From SVEL01 sp964573715 (GTDB lineage Bacteria > Bacillota > Clostridia > Lachnospirales > Lachnospiraceae), in assembly GCA_964573715.1 (NCBI GenBank), contig CAZNKR010000003.1, positions 1-64,000 on the forward strand: 64,000 nucleotides of DNA. The letters run 5' to 3'. Each line of letters opens with the position of its first letter. The stretch's first letter is position 1. The notes under the pieces are model-generated. The model saw only the letters and a program-made list of their open reading frames with translations. It made no database searches and had not been told where the DNA came from. The translations under genes were made by a program, and so were the position numbers. Shown here in pieces: positions 44,784 through 52,356 of the stretch.

Positions 44784-44978
44784 TCAACCACCACCTACGA
44801 AGCTTACTACTTCTAAGTAGTCATTATCATTAATCATTACGTCTTTATATGTAGACTTTGGAACTATATTTTCATTAAGCTCCACTGCTACTAATTCAAC
44901 CTTAAACCCTAAATCTGTAAGTAATTGTTCTAAGGTACATGAATAATAGCTATGCTCCTTACCATTGATATTAATCAA
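44784..44978 (-). CDS. thiS: sulfur carrier protein ThiS (TTG start)
   Basis: The protein has 64 residues. The beta-grasp sulfur carrier ends VVSFVGGG; the C-terminal Gly-Gly is converted to a thiocarboxylate, here with a third glycine. The frame opens with TTG at 44976-44978, preceded by AAAGGAAG; the nearby ATG is out of frame. It is the first gene of the operon. No TPP riboswitch-like sequence is visible upstream (44979-45240), which is unusual for thi operons. Confidence 0.9.
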   Translation of the reverse strand: MININGKEHSYYSCTLEQLLTDLGFKVELVAVELNENIVPKSTYKDVMINDNDYLEVVSFVGGG

Positions 44979-45193
44979 GCCATCACTTCCTTTGTAGTAT
45001 AATTATATATAAATTTAATTTTATTCTTAACTATAGTAATAATTTGAAGACAAAATAGCAAGGGAAAAATATAATATAAGCATTTGTTTCAACTACTAAT
45101 GTGTAATTTAATGTATTTTCTAATAGAATTTTCATTAAACTTTATTTAAAAAAATAAAAACAATATTAATAGCATTATTTACAGATATTTCAT

Positions 45194-45222
45194 TTGACAT
45201 AAAGCGCTAAAATTCGTATAAT
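45194..45222 (+). promoter_or_regulatory. perfect consensus sigma-A promoter
   Basis: TTGACA (45194-45199), 17-bp spacer, TATAAT (45217-45222): an exact consensus match, 38 bp before the NTPase start. The rest of 44979-45193 is AT-rich with no other recognised feature. Confidence 0.85.
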
Positions 45223-45259
45223 TTTAAAGGTATGGAAAAGATAAATATGGAGGCAAATT

Positions 45260-45787
45260 ATGAAACCTAACAAGTTTGTTATTATCGGTCAATCAAACAC
45301 CGGGAAGTCGTATCTCATGGATTCTATTATTGAAAAAAACGATTTACATGCTATTGGATATAGAATGCACAGCATACAGTTTGAAAACGAATTTAAAGGA
45401 TATTATATTCAAAGTATTGATGATGTATGTGGATACCACAATAATGTCCCAGTACAAACAGTTTTAAAAAGTAAGCACAGAATCAATCTTACTGAGGTTT
45501 ATGATACATTTGGTGTTTTGTGTTTAAGTGACGTATTAGCAAAGCCAAAGGATGAGTACGATTGTATTATTCTTGATGAGCTAGGACGTGGTGAAGACAA
45601 ATCAGAAGCATTTGTTGAAAAAATCAATGAAGTCCTTGATAGCGATTCTATGGTATTCATTCTTATGAAAAACATTTCTACTCCACTTAACAATGAGATA
45701 AAGAAACGCAGAGACGTTCTTCTGTATGATATGGATAACATGTCCCAGGATGAAATCGAAAACAATATCAATGATAAGTTAAAATAA
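45260..45787 (+). CDS. P-loop NTPase resembling THEP1-type nucleoside triphosphatases
   Basis: The protein has 175 residues. Walker A is GQSNTGKSYL (residues about 10-19), and Walker B is DCIILDELGRGEDKSEAFVE. The small single-domain layout, with an EK/DE pair after strand 3, is like THEP1/DUF265 NTPases; an AAA-like or thiamine-linked kinase role cannot be excluded. SD ATGGAGGC precedes the ATG at 45260. It is a single-gene transcript with a perfect promoter and its own terminator, between two thi operons, hence possibly well expressed. I do not recognise a specific function. Confidence 0.7.
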   Translation: MKPNKFVIIGQSNTGKSYLMDSIIEKNDLHAIGYRMHSIQFENEFKGYYIQSIDDVCGYHNNVPVQTVLKSKHRINLTEVYDTFGVLCLSDVLAKPKDEYDCIILDELGRGEDKSEAFVEKINEVLDSDSMVFILMKNISTPLNNEIKKRRDVLLYDMDNMSQDEIENNINDKLK

Positions 45788-45810
45788 AGCCTGACAACAG
45801 GCTTTTTTTT
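45788..45810 (+). terminator. terminator after the NTPase gene
   Basis: AGCCTG-ACAA-CAGGCT followed by eight Ts. It ends about 35 bp before the thiE-thiD start codon. Confidence 0.85.
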
Positions 45811-45845
45811 ACGTACCCAACTACTAAAACAATGTGAGGATTAAT

Positions 45846-47288
45846 ATGGAAAATTCAAATAATAAGTCGATTACTCATTTGTCAAAATCCACCTTTAGGC
45901 TTTATGCCATAACGGATGATGTTCTTACTCCAAAAGAAACCATAAGTAATCAGGTTGAAGCAGCTATCAATGGTGGTACAACTATTATTCAGTTTAGAAG
46001 TAAGCAATTAAAGGGTGAAGAAAAAAAATCGGTTGCTCAAAAGGTTAAAAGCATTACCGACAGCTATAATATCCCTTTAATTATTGATGATGATGTACTT
46101 CTTGCTAAAGATATTGATGCTAGCGGGGTTCATTTAGGAAAAAATGATATGCCTATATATGAGGCTAGAAAAATACTAGGTCCAGATAAAATAATAGGTG
46201 CCACTGCAAAAACTCTAAATGAAGCATTATCTGCAAAACATATGGGTGCTAATTATATTGGCACAGGCGCTGCCTTTGCTACTAGCACAAAAGCTGATAC
46301 TTGGGTTATTTCTCATGATACTATACGAGAAATTGCTACAAATGTTGGTATTCCCGTTGTTGCTATAGGTGGAATCGTACAGACTAACATAAGCAGTTTA
46401 AAAGGTTTAGGCATTGACGGAGTTGCTGTTGTTTCTTCGGTTTTTACGGATAATGTATTAGAAAATGCAAAAATTCTTCGTGGCTTTATAGATGATATTA
46501 CTTCAATCAAAAAGGTTTTATCCATAGCTGGTTCAGATTCTAGTGGTGGAGCAGGTATTCAGGCTGATTTAAAAACCATGTGTGCCCATGGTGTATATGG
46601 AATGACTGTTATAACATCACTTACATCACAAAACACTACTGGAGTATTTGATATCCTAGATACCCCTGTAGCAAATGTAAATTCCCAGTTAGATGCAGTA
46701 TTTAGTGATATTTATCCAGATGCCATTAAAATTGGAATGCTATCAAATCCCAAAACTATTAATGCTGTTTGTGAGAAATTAATTGAAAACAAAGCTGCAA
46801 ATATTGTTTGTGATCCAGTTATGATATCAACAAGTGGTCACAAGCTTTTATCTGACGATGCTTTTACTGCTCTCATTAATAAGTTATTACCTATTTCAAC
46901 CATCATTACACCCAATATACCTGAAGCTTCTGTACTATCCGGTATGAGTATATTAAGTATGGAAGATATGGTCATGGCTGCAAACAAAATACAAAGGATG
47001 ACCAAGGCTGCAATATTAATAAAGGGTGGACATATGATAAATGCTGCAAACGACCTTCTATATATAGATGGTGAAGCCTTTTGGTTTAATAAAGAACAGT
47101 TAAACAACTTAAATACCCATGGAACAGGATGTACTCTTTCTTCTGCAATAGCTTGTAATCTTGCTTTAGGTATTTCTCTTAAAGAAAGTGTTTACCTTGC
47201 AAAAGAATATGTATATAATGCAATTAATTACGGTTTTGATATTGGAAAGGGCCACGGTCCCCTATATCATATGTACAATATATTTTAG
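45846..47288 (+). CDS. bifunctional thiamine phosphate synthase / HMP-P kinase (ThiE-ThiD fusion)
   Basis: The protein has 480 residues. Residues about 15-220 are ThiE (LYAITDDVLTPKETISNQVE, GTTIIQFRSKQLKGEEK, GVHLGKNDMP, YIGTGAAFATSTK, VVAIGGI), which couples thiazole and HMP-PP. Residues about 225-480 are ThiD (VLSIAGSDSSGGAGIQADLK, VCDPVMISTSGHKLL, TPNIPEA, ILIKGGHM, NTHGTGCTLSSAIACNLALG), which phosphorylates HMP-P. Fusion of these domains is known in Firmicutes. I chose ATG 45846 (GTGAGGATTAAT upstream). It is 8 bp upstream of lgt, so the two are probably co-transcribed. Confidence 0.94.
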   Translation: MENSNNKSITHLSKSTFRLYAITDDVLTPKETISNQVEAAINGGTTIIQFRSKQLKGEEKKSVAQKVKSITDSYNIPLIIDDDVLLAKDIDASGVHLGKNDMPIYEARKILGPDKIIGATAKTLNEALSAKHMGANYIGTGAAFATSTKADTWVISHDTIREIATNVGIPVVAIGGIVQTNISSLKGLGIDGVAVVSSVFTDNVLENAKILRGFIDDITSIKKVLSIAGSDSSGGAGIQADLKTMCAHGVYGMTVITSLTSQNTTGVFDILDTPVANVNSQLDAVFSDIYPDAIKIGMLSNPKTINAVCEKLIENKAANIVCDPVMISTSGHKLLSDDAFTALINKLLPISTIITPNIPEASVLSGMSILSMEDMVMAANKIQRMTKAAILIKGGHMINAANDLLYIDGEAFWFNKEQLNNLNTHGTGCTLSSAIACNLALGISLKESVYLAKEYVYNAINYGFDIGKGHGPLYHMYNIF

Positions 47289-47296
47289 GAGGTTTT

Positions 47297-48085
47297 ATGT
47301 TTCCAGTTATTAATTTTGGTTTATTTGAATTACCCACCTATGGTTTACTTGCAATAGTAGGATTTTTACTTGCACTGTTAGTTGCCACTTCTCTTTCAAG
47401 TCGCTGTGGCATGCCAAAACAGGATATAGTTTTTGCTTCTCTTTATTGTGTAATGGGTATTGCTGTAGGTGCAAAGATATTATACTTTATTACGGTTTTA
47501 CCTAGAATTATAAAGTACATAGATTATTTCAATGGCAATGTTTTCCAGATATTGATTTACGGTTTTTCCGGATTTGTTTTTTATGGCGGACTTATTGGTG
47601 GTGCTCTTGGCGTTATTCTTTATTGTAAACAGTTTCATATACAGGTTAGTCCTATTATGAATGTTGTTGCTCCAGCTATACCATTATTTCATGCTTTTGG
47701 AAGAATTGGATGCTTTCTTGGAGGCTGCTGCTATGGCATAGAATATCATGGACCACTGGCTGTTTTGTTTCCTTACAGTACTGACATAAGTCATTTAGCA
47801 GACTTTACTAGACTCCCTATTCAATTAATAGAAAGCTCATTTAATTTTGTCTTATTCATTGTTATATTTATATTTGTTAAACGTGGTAAACCAAAAACAG
47901 GACAAGCCTTAGGCTTATACCTAATGGCTTATCCTGTTGCAAGATTTATTCTTGAATTTTTCCGAGGTGATAATATCAGAGGATTTTTCTTTGGTTTATC
48001 TACTTCCCAATGGATTAGCTTGCTGCTTCTTCCTCTAGGAATATATCTTTTCTTAAAAAAAGAAAAACAAACAACTAATTGCTAA
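47297..48085 (+). CDS. lgt: prolipoprotein diacylglyceryl transferase
   Basis: The protein has 262 residues with about seven membrane segments. Lgt transfers diacylglycerol to lipobox cysteines, preparing the several lipoproteins in this window. The signature HAFGRIGCFLGGCCYG is present at about residues 133-148, with the catalytic region YGFSGFVFYGGLIGG upstream. SD AGGAGG precedes the ATG at 47297. The 3' end overlaps the convergent pfk-type gene by 11 bp, leaving no room for a terminator between them. Confidence 0.94.
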   Translation: MFPVINFGLFELPTYGLLAIVGFLLALLVATSLSSRCGMPKQDIVFASLYCVMGIAVGAKILYFITVLPRIIKYIDYFNGNVFQILIYGFSGFVFYGGLIGGALGVILYCKQFHIQVSPIMNVVAPAIPLFHAFGRIGCFLGGCCYGIEYHGPLAVLFPYSTDISHLADFTRLPIQLIESSFNFVLFIVIFIFVKRGKPKTGQALGLYLMAYPVARFILEFFRGDNIRGFFFGLSTSQWISLLLLPLGIYLFLKKEKQTTNC

Positions 48086-49316
48086 AGTCATTATTAAAAA
48101 TAACTATATGCTGAGGAATACCGTTCTTATATGTTGGATTTGCTTCACCTTGAATCAGTGGTTTAAGGTAAGTCATCATCTCATCGGTCACATCATGACC
48201 ATCTGGTGTAATCCAAGATAAAGGAACGGTTTTTTCTTTATTGGCAACATCCTTTACTCTAACTCTTCTAAACACGATTTCGTATGGAGTATCATTTATT
48301 CTTTGTACAGAAGCCATAACTCCTGTCATGCCTTCCATTGCACACTGAAATGCATGCATTCCTAACATCTTTGATTCTGAAAGATCTGTTGCTGAAGCCA
48401 CGTGAGCTGCACATCTTTGCATAAGATTCATTTCTATTGATCTAACCTTACATCCAATTTTATCACGAACAACCTGTTCAAGAACCTTTGCAGCACCAGC
48501 TAGATAGCTATGTCCAAATACATCTGTTGCCCCTGATTGGTTTATTTCTGAAATATATCTTCCATCTTCATCCTTTATTCCCTCACTAATTGCTACAATT
48601 ACATCTGGATGCTTTGTTAATTCTTCTTTTACGTCCTCTACAAACCTATCAATGCTAAATGGAACCTCACAAAGATAAATAAGACTTGGTCCTCTTTCAC
48701 CATTAAGTCTAGCAAGTGCAGAAGATGCAGTAAGCCATCCAGCGTTACGTCCCATTACTTCAACTATTGTAACAGCAGGAATATTGTACACACTACAATC
48801 TCTTTCAAGCTCCGAAAATGTAGTTGCTATATATTTGGCTGCTGATCCAAAGCCTGGACAATGGTCTGTAAGTGCAAGGTCGTTATCAATAGTCTTTGGA
48901 GCACCAACTACCTTTATATCACCAATACCATTTTCAATTAAATATTTAGATAACTTATCTACTGTATCCATTGAATCGTTTCCGCCAATGTAAATAAAAT
49001 AACCTATATTATGCTTTTTTAATATCTCAACAATTTGTTTATATTGACTATCATCCTCTGTAGGATTTTTAAGTTTAAATCTACAAGAACCTAAGGCTGC
49101 AGCTGGAGTCTGACATAAAAGTTCTACGCACTGAGTATCATGAATAAGCTTATTTAAATTCACAATATGATCATCTAAAACTCCTTGAATACCATTTACC
49201 GCTCCATATACCGTATCTATGCTTCCTGAAACGCATGCCCCTGTCATTATACCTGCTAAAGTAGCATTAATAGCAACCGTTGGTCCACCTGACTGTGCAA
49301 TTAGTAGATTTTTCAT
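48075..49316 (-). CDS. 6-phosphofructokinase, predicted PPi-dependent
   Basis: The protein has 413 residues from ATG 49314-49316 (GAGGTAAAACA upstream). The N-terminal GGPTVAIN motif is followed by YFIYIGGNDSMDTVDKLSKY, in which Asp replaces the Gly of ATP-type enzymes (GGDGS), and by GAPKTIDNDLALTDH with Lys in place of Gly; both changes predict PPi rather than ATP as phosphoryl donor. Further blocks are VTIVEVMGRNAGWLTASSAL and GERGPSLIYLCEVPF. It phosphorylates fructose-6-phosphate in glycolysis, possibly reversibly. It is convergent with lgt. Confidence 0.9.
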   Translation of the reverse strand: MKNLLIAQSGGPTVAINATLAGIMTGACVSGSIDTVYGAVNGIQGVLDDHIVNLNKLIHDTQCVELLCQTPAAALGSCRFKLKNPTEDDSQYKQIVEILKKHNIGYFIYIGGNDSMDTVDKLSKYLIENGIGDIKVVGAPKTIDNDLALTDHCPGFGSAAKYIATTFSELERDCSVYNIPAVTIVEVMGRNAGWLTASSALARLNGERGPSLIYLCEVPFSIDRFVEDVKEELTKHPDVIVAISEGIKDEDGRYISEINQSGATDVFGHSYLAGAAKVLEQVVRDKIGCKVRSIEMNLMQRCAAHVASATDLSESKMLGMHAFQCAMEGMTGVMASVQRINDTPYEIVFRRVRVKDVANKEKTVPLSWITPDGHDVTDEMMTYLKPLIQGEANPTYKNGIPQHIVIFNNDFSN

Positions 49317-49339
49317 TGTTTTACCTCTTTTCATTGTTC

Positions 49340-49383
49340 TTATTGAAATAGTTTTTATTGACATAGTTTTATTGACATAGTTC
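49340..49383. repeat. 14-15-bp tandem triplication
   Basis: TTATTGAAATAGTTT, TTATTGACATAGTTT and TATTGACATAGTTC follow one another at 49340-49383, in the upstream region of the pfk-type gene and over the stop codon of the next gene. Confidence 0.8.
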
Positions 49384-49962
49384 ATAAGTGTCTTTAAATA
49401 CTTCTTTCTTGATTATATAAATATCATATTCATCATCAAAGGTATAGCAGATATAGTCACCCACCAAACCATTCATATATTTATCATAATCCCACTTTGT
49501 AAATATCTTAGCATTTTTTGTAAGAGTCTTGGCATATATTTTTCCCTTGCCATTAGTGATACAGCTCTTTGCATATGGCAAAAGCTCAATATGTTCATTG
49601 GTATCCATATACATTCCATAATACAAGGCAGTGGCCACATCTACATGTGCGTTAATATCATAGCCTTCCTTAATGATCAAATCGTAACAAATAGTAGAAC
49701 AGCTAACTAAATTTCCACTATCTCCTGAATTTTCATTTGAATTTTCATTTGAATTTTCATTTGAATTTTCATTTGAATTTTCATTTGAATTTTCATTTGT
49801 GCTTTGAACATCGTCAGGTGTTTTATTTGTAATGCCACATTTTGAGAACACTAAAGCACTTAACTTGCCTACATTCCAAATATTCACATAAACTCTGTGC
49901 AATATTCCCATCCTTTGAGGAATGGGAAATAAATACTTGCTCATCCATTTAGTAATTTCCAC
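49369..49962 (-). CDS. hypothetical protein with NENS tandem repeats and a DHH-like fragment
   Basis: The frame has 197 residues if it starts at GTG 49962; ATG 49944 is an alternative and neither has a good SD. The N-terminal part (ILHRVYVNIWNVGKLSALVF) is unrecognised. Six copies of NENS (residues about 55-80) follow, encoded by a 12-bp minisatellite. Next, LVSCSTICYDLIIKEGYDIN and ATALYYGMYMDTNEH resemble the motif III/IV region of DHH phosphoesterases. The tail IYAKTLTKNAKIFTKWDYDK and LVGDYICYTFDDEYDIYIIK resembles a small PGDYI-type module. It lies 6 bp after the GGDEF-EAL gene. It may be a composite or degrading gene. Confidence 0.5.
   Translation of the reverse strand: MEITKWMSKYLFPIPQRMGILHRVYVNIWNVGKLSALVFSKCGITNKTPDDVQSTNENSNENSNENSNENSNENSNENSGDSGNLVSCSTICYDLIIKEGYDINAHVDVATALYYGMYMDTNEHIELLPYAKSCITNGKGKIYAKTLTKNAKIFTKWDYDKYMNGLVGDYICYTFDDEYDIYIIKKEVFKDTYELCQ
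49726..49797. repeat. 12-bp minisatellite, six copies
   Basis: TGAATTTTCATT is repeated six times without interruption at 49726-49797, encoding NENS in the minus-strand reading frame. The 12-bp unit changes length without shifting the frame. Confidence 0.9.
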
Positions 49963-49968
49963 CTAGAT

Positions 49969-52149
49969 TCATTTATCTTCAATTGAACTATGTCTTTTTA
50001 TTCCAAGAAATACTCTTTCATATTCCTGATAAGGCACTGGTTTACCAAACAAATATCCCTGAATCATTGATACCTTCATATTCTTTAGGGTATCGAACTG
50101 TGCTCTAGTTTCCACACCTTCAACGCATACCTTAACATCTAACCTTTCTGATAATTCTGTAATAAGACGTACAAAGGTTTGTGCATAATCATCCGAAACA
50201 ATATCATCCACAAATATCTTATCTACCTTAATAATATCAAAGTCCATCTGCTTTATGTAATTAAGTGAAGAATAACCTGTACCAAAATCATCAAGTGCGA
50301 TTTCAACACCAAGCTCCTTTATTTCACTAATAACCTTCTTCATATTATTCATATCATTTATAGCTAGGCTCTCTGTAACTTCAAGAATAATATTGTTTGG
50401 ATTAACACCTGTTTCATTAATAATGTTAGTAATAACATCCACGATATTATTTTGAACAAGCTGAACAATTGATATATTAATATGAATTTTTCTATTAATT
50501 CCAAGGTCAGACCAATATTTTGAAATAATACATACTCTTCTTAAGAATACCTCCCCAATAAATACAATAAGACCTAAATGCTCTGCAAGAGGTATAAACT
50601 CATTTGGAGAAATAAATCCAAGCTTCATACTATTCCATCTAATAAGTGCTTCACCACCTATACATTCTTCTGTTTTGGCATCAATAATTGGCTGAATGTA
50701 TACCTCAAATTCATTACCACCTAATTTAATTGCAGAACGCATATTTTTCTCTAGGTCTAATCGCTTAATAGATGATGCTTCATCTTTAATGTTGTAGTAT
50801 TCTATTCTGTTTTTTCCGCCCTTTTTGGCATCATACATAGCAATATCAGCTTTTTTAACAAGCTCATTTACATCATTTCCTTCATCTGGATAGCTAACAA
50901 CACCCATACTCATAGTACAGTAATATTCTGTACCATTTAAATCCCATGGTTTATTAAATAAATGCTTAATTTGATGTAGTATATCCTCCACACGATACAT
51001 TTGGGAAGGTTCAACAATAATAACAAACTCATCGCCACCCATACGATAACAATTATCTTCAATACCAGGAATCTGTTGAAGTCCTAGAGATATCATCTTA
51101 AGAAGCATATCTCCATACTGATGTCCTAAGCCATCATTAATATGCTTAAAATTATCTAAATCTAAGAACATCACGTATCCGGTTTCATCGCTTTCTATCG
51201 CCTCAGATATATATTTCTCCATATCTGCTTCACAACGCATACGATTATATAATCCAGTTAAAAAGTCATTGTTTGCTTGAAATTCTATTCTTTTTTCAAT
51301 CTTTTTCTTTTCAGTTATATTGGTAACATTACATACCATAACTTTTCGTGTATCCACCCATTTTATCTGATTGAATTTAATATCATACCATGCTTGATGA
51401 CGTGATTCATAGGTTTCAAAATATGCACAGGTTCCATTCATAATATCGCAATTTTCACATGGATGTTTCATGCCACATAAACCAAAATCATAACAATGAA
51501 GGCCTTCCATATCATTATTAATCATCATCTTCATTGTATCATTTGCAAAAAGAATCTTTTTATCTTCTCTGTCAATTACAAACAAACCACTACCTACATT
51601 GTCTAAAATATCTCTCATAGCCTTATAAGAGCTTACTAGTGAATTCTTGTTAATCCTTTTTTGTAAAATACTTTGAAGGATTTTGTTTACATCAAAAACA
51701 AACTGCACAGTTTTCCTATCCCAAGTTCTTTTATCATTGGAATCTGCAACAACAAAATACATTGGAAGGTTATCTGCAACCTTTATAGGCACAACAAGCA
51801 GGGCTTTTAAGCCAAGCCCTGCTAATATTGGATTTTCTTCTTGATATTTGGAAGCATCATATCTAAGTGCTCCATTGTATTTTGTAATACTTTCTGTAAT
51901 TAATCTGCTATCTAACCCAGTAAACTTAGATATTCCATTATCTGGAATCCACTCTAAAATACTAGAAATCTGCATAACATCTGTATCCCACTTAAACAAA
52001 GATAGATTAGATACCTGCAAATAATTTCCTACCACTTCAAAAATACTTCCCACGATAGTTTCGAAAGGTTCTTCACTTTCAAGATGTTGTAGAACTAAAG
52101 TCGTGGCTTCATTTCTTTTCGCATCATCTTCAATATTTACTTTTTCCAT
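49969..52149 (-). CDS. diguanylate cyclase/phosphodiesterase (GAF-PAS-GGDEF-EAL)
   Basis: The protein has 726 residues. A GAF-like domain (residues about 15-170), a PAS domain (about 185-300, with CGMKHPCENCDIMNG), a GGDEF domain (RMGGDEFVIIVE near residue 378) and a C-terminal EAL domain are seen. GGDEF residues needed for cyclase activity are present; the RxxD inhibitory site is absent. EAL residues are intact: GGEALIRW, NISIVQLVQNN, EVTESLAI, DDFGTGYSSL, IKVDK, CVEGVETR and SMIQGYLFGKP. It has no membrane segments. It may make or degrade cyclic di-GMP in response to a cytoplasmic ligand. SD AGGAG precedes the ATG. Confidence 0.92.
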   Translation of the reverse strand: MEKVNIEDDAKRNEATTLVLQHLESEEPFETIVGSIFEVVGNYLQVSNLSLFKWDTDVMQISSILEWIPDNGISKFTGLDSRLITESITKYNGALRYDASKYQEENPILAGLGLKALLVVPIKVADNLPMYFVVADSNDKRTWDRKTVQFVFDVNKILQSILQKRINKNSLVSSYKAMRDILDNVGSGLFVIDREDKKILFANDTMKMMINNDMEGLHCYDFGLCGMKHPCENCDIMNGTCAYFETYESRHQAWYDIKFNQIKWVDTRKVMVCNVTNITEKKKIEKRIEFQANNDFLTGLYNRMRCEADMEKYISEAIESDETGYVMFLDLDNFKHINDGLGHQYGDMLLKMISLGLQQIPGIEDNCYRMGGDEFVIIVEPSQMYRVEDILHQIKHLFNKPWDLNGTEYYCTMSMGVVSYPDEGNDVNELVKKADIAMYDAKKGGKNRIEYYNIKDEASSIKRLDLEKNMRSAIKLGGNEFEVYIQPIIDAKTEECIGGEALIRWNSMKLGFISPNEFIPLAEHLGLIVFIGEVFLRRVCIISKYWSDLGINRKIHINISIVQLVQNNIVDVITNIINETGVNPNNIILEVTESLAINDMNNMKKVISEIKELGVEIALDDFGTGYSSLNYIKQMDFDIIKVDKIFVDDIVSDDYAQTFVRLITELSERLDVKVCVEGVETRAQFDTLKNMKVSMIQGYLFGKPVPYQEYERVFLGIKRHSSIEDK

Positions 52150-52165
52150 TCAAGCTACTCCTGAT

Positions 52166-52193
52166 AATAAAATATGCCTAATAAAATATGCTG
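52166..52193. repeat. 14-bp tandem duplication
   Basis: AATAAAATATGCCT and AATAAAATATGCTG at 52166-52179 and 52180-52193, just upstream of the GGDEF-EAL gene. Confidence 0.75.
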
Positions 52194-52356
52194 TTAGATT
52201 TCCCAAACATATCTCACTGCAATAATTACTAAAATTTTATCACAGAATTCCAAAGAATGAAACTACAAATTTATATATTCATCTATAATAAAACTGTTTT
52301 CTTCTGTATTACTTTTAATTTTAAAATACATATTAAAATTTCTATCAAAAATTAAA

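Noticed and set aside
49726..49797. Regular short repeats suggestive of a CRISPR array.
   Set aside because: The 12-bp units are contiguous with no spacers and lie inside a coding frame; no cas genes are nearby.
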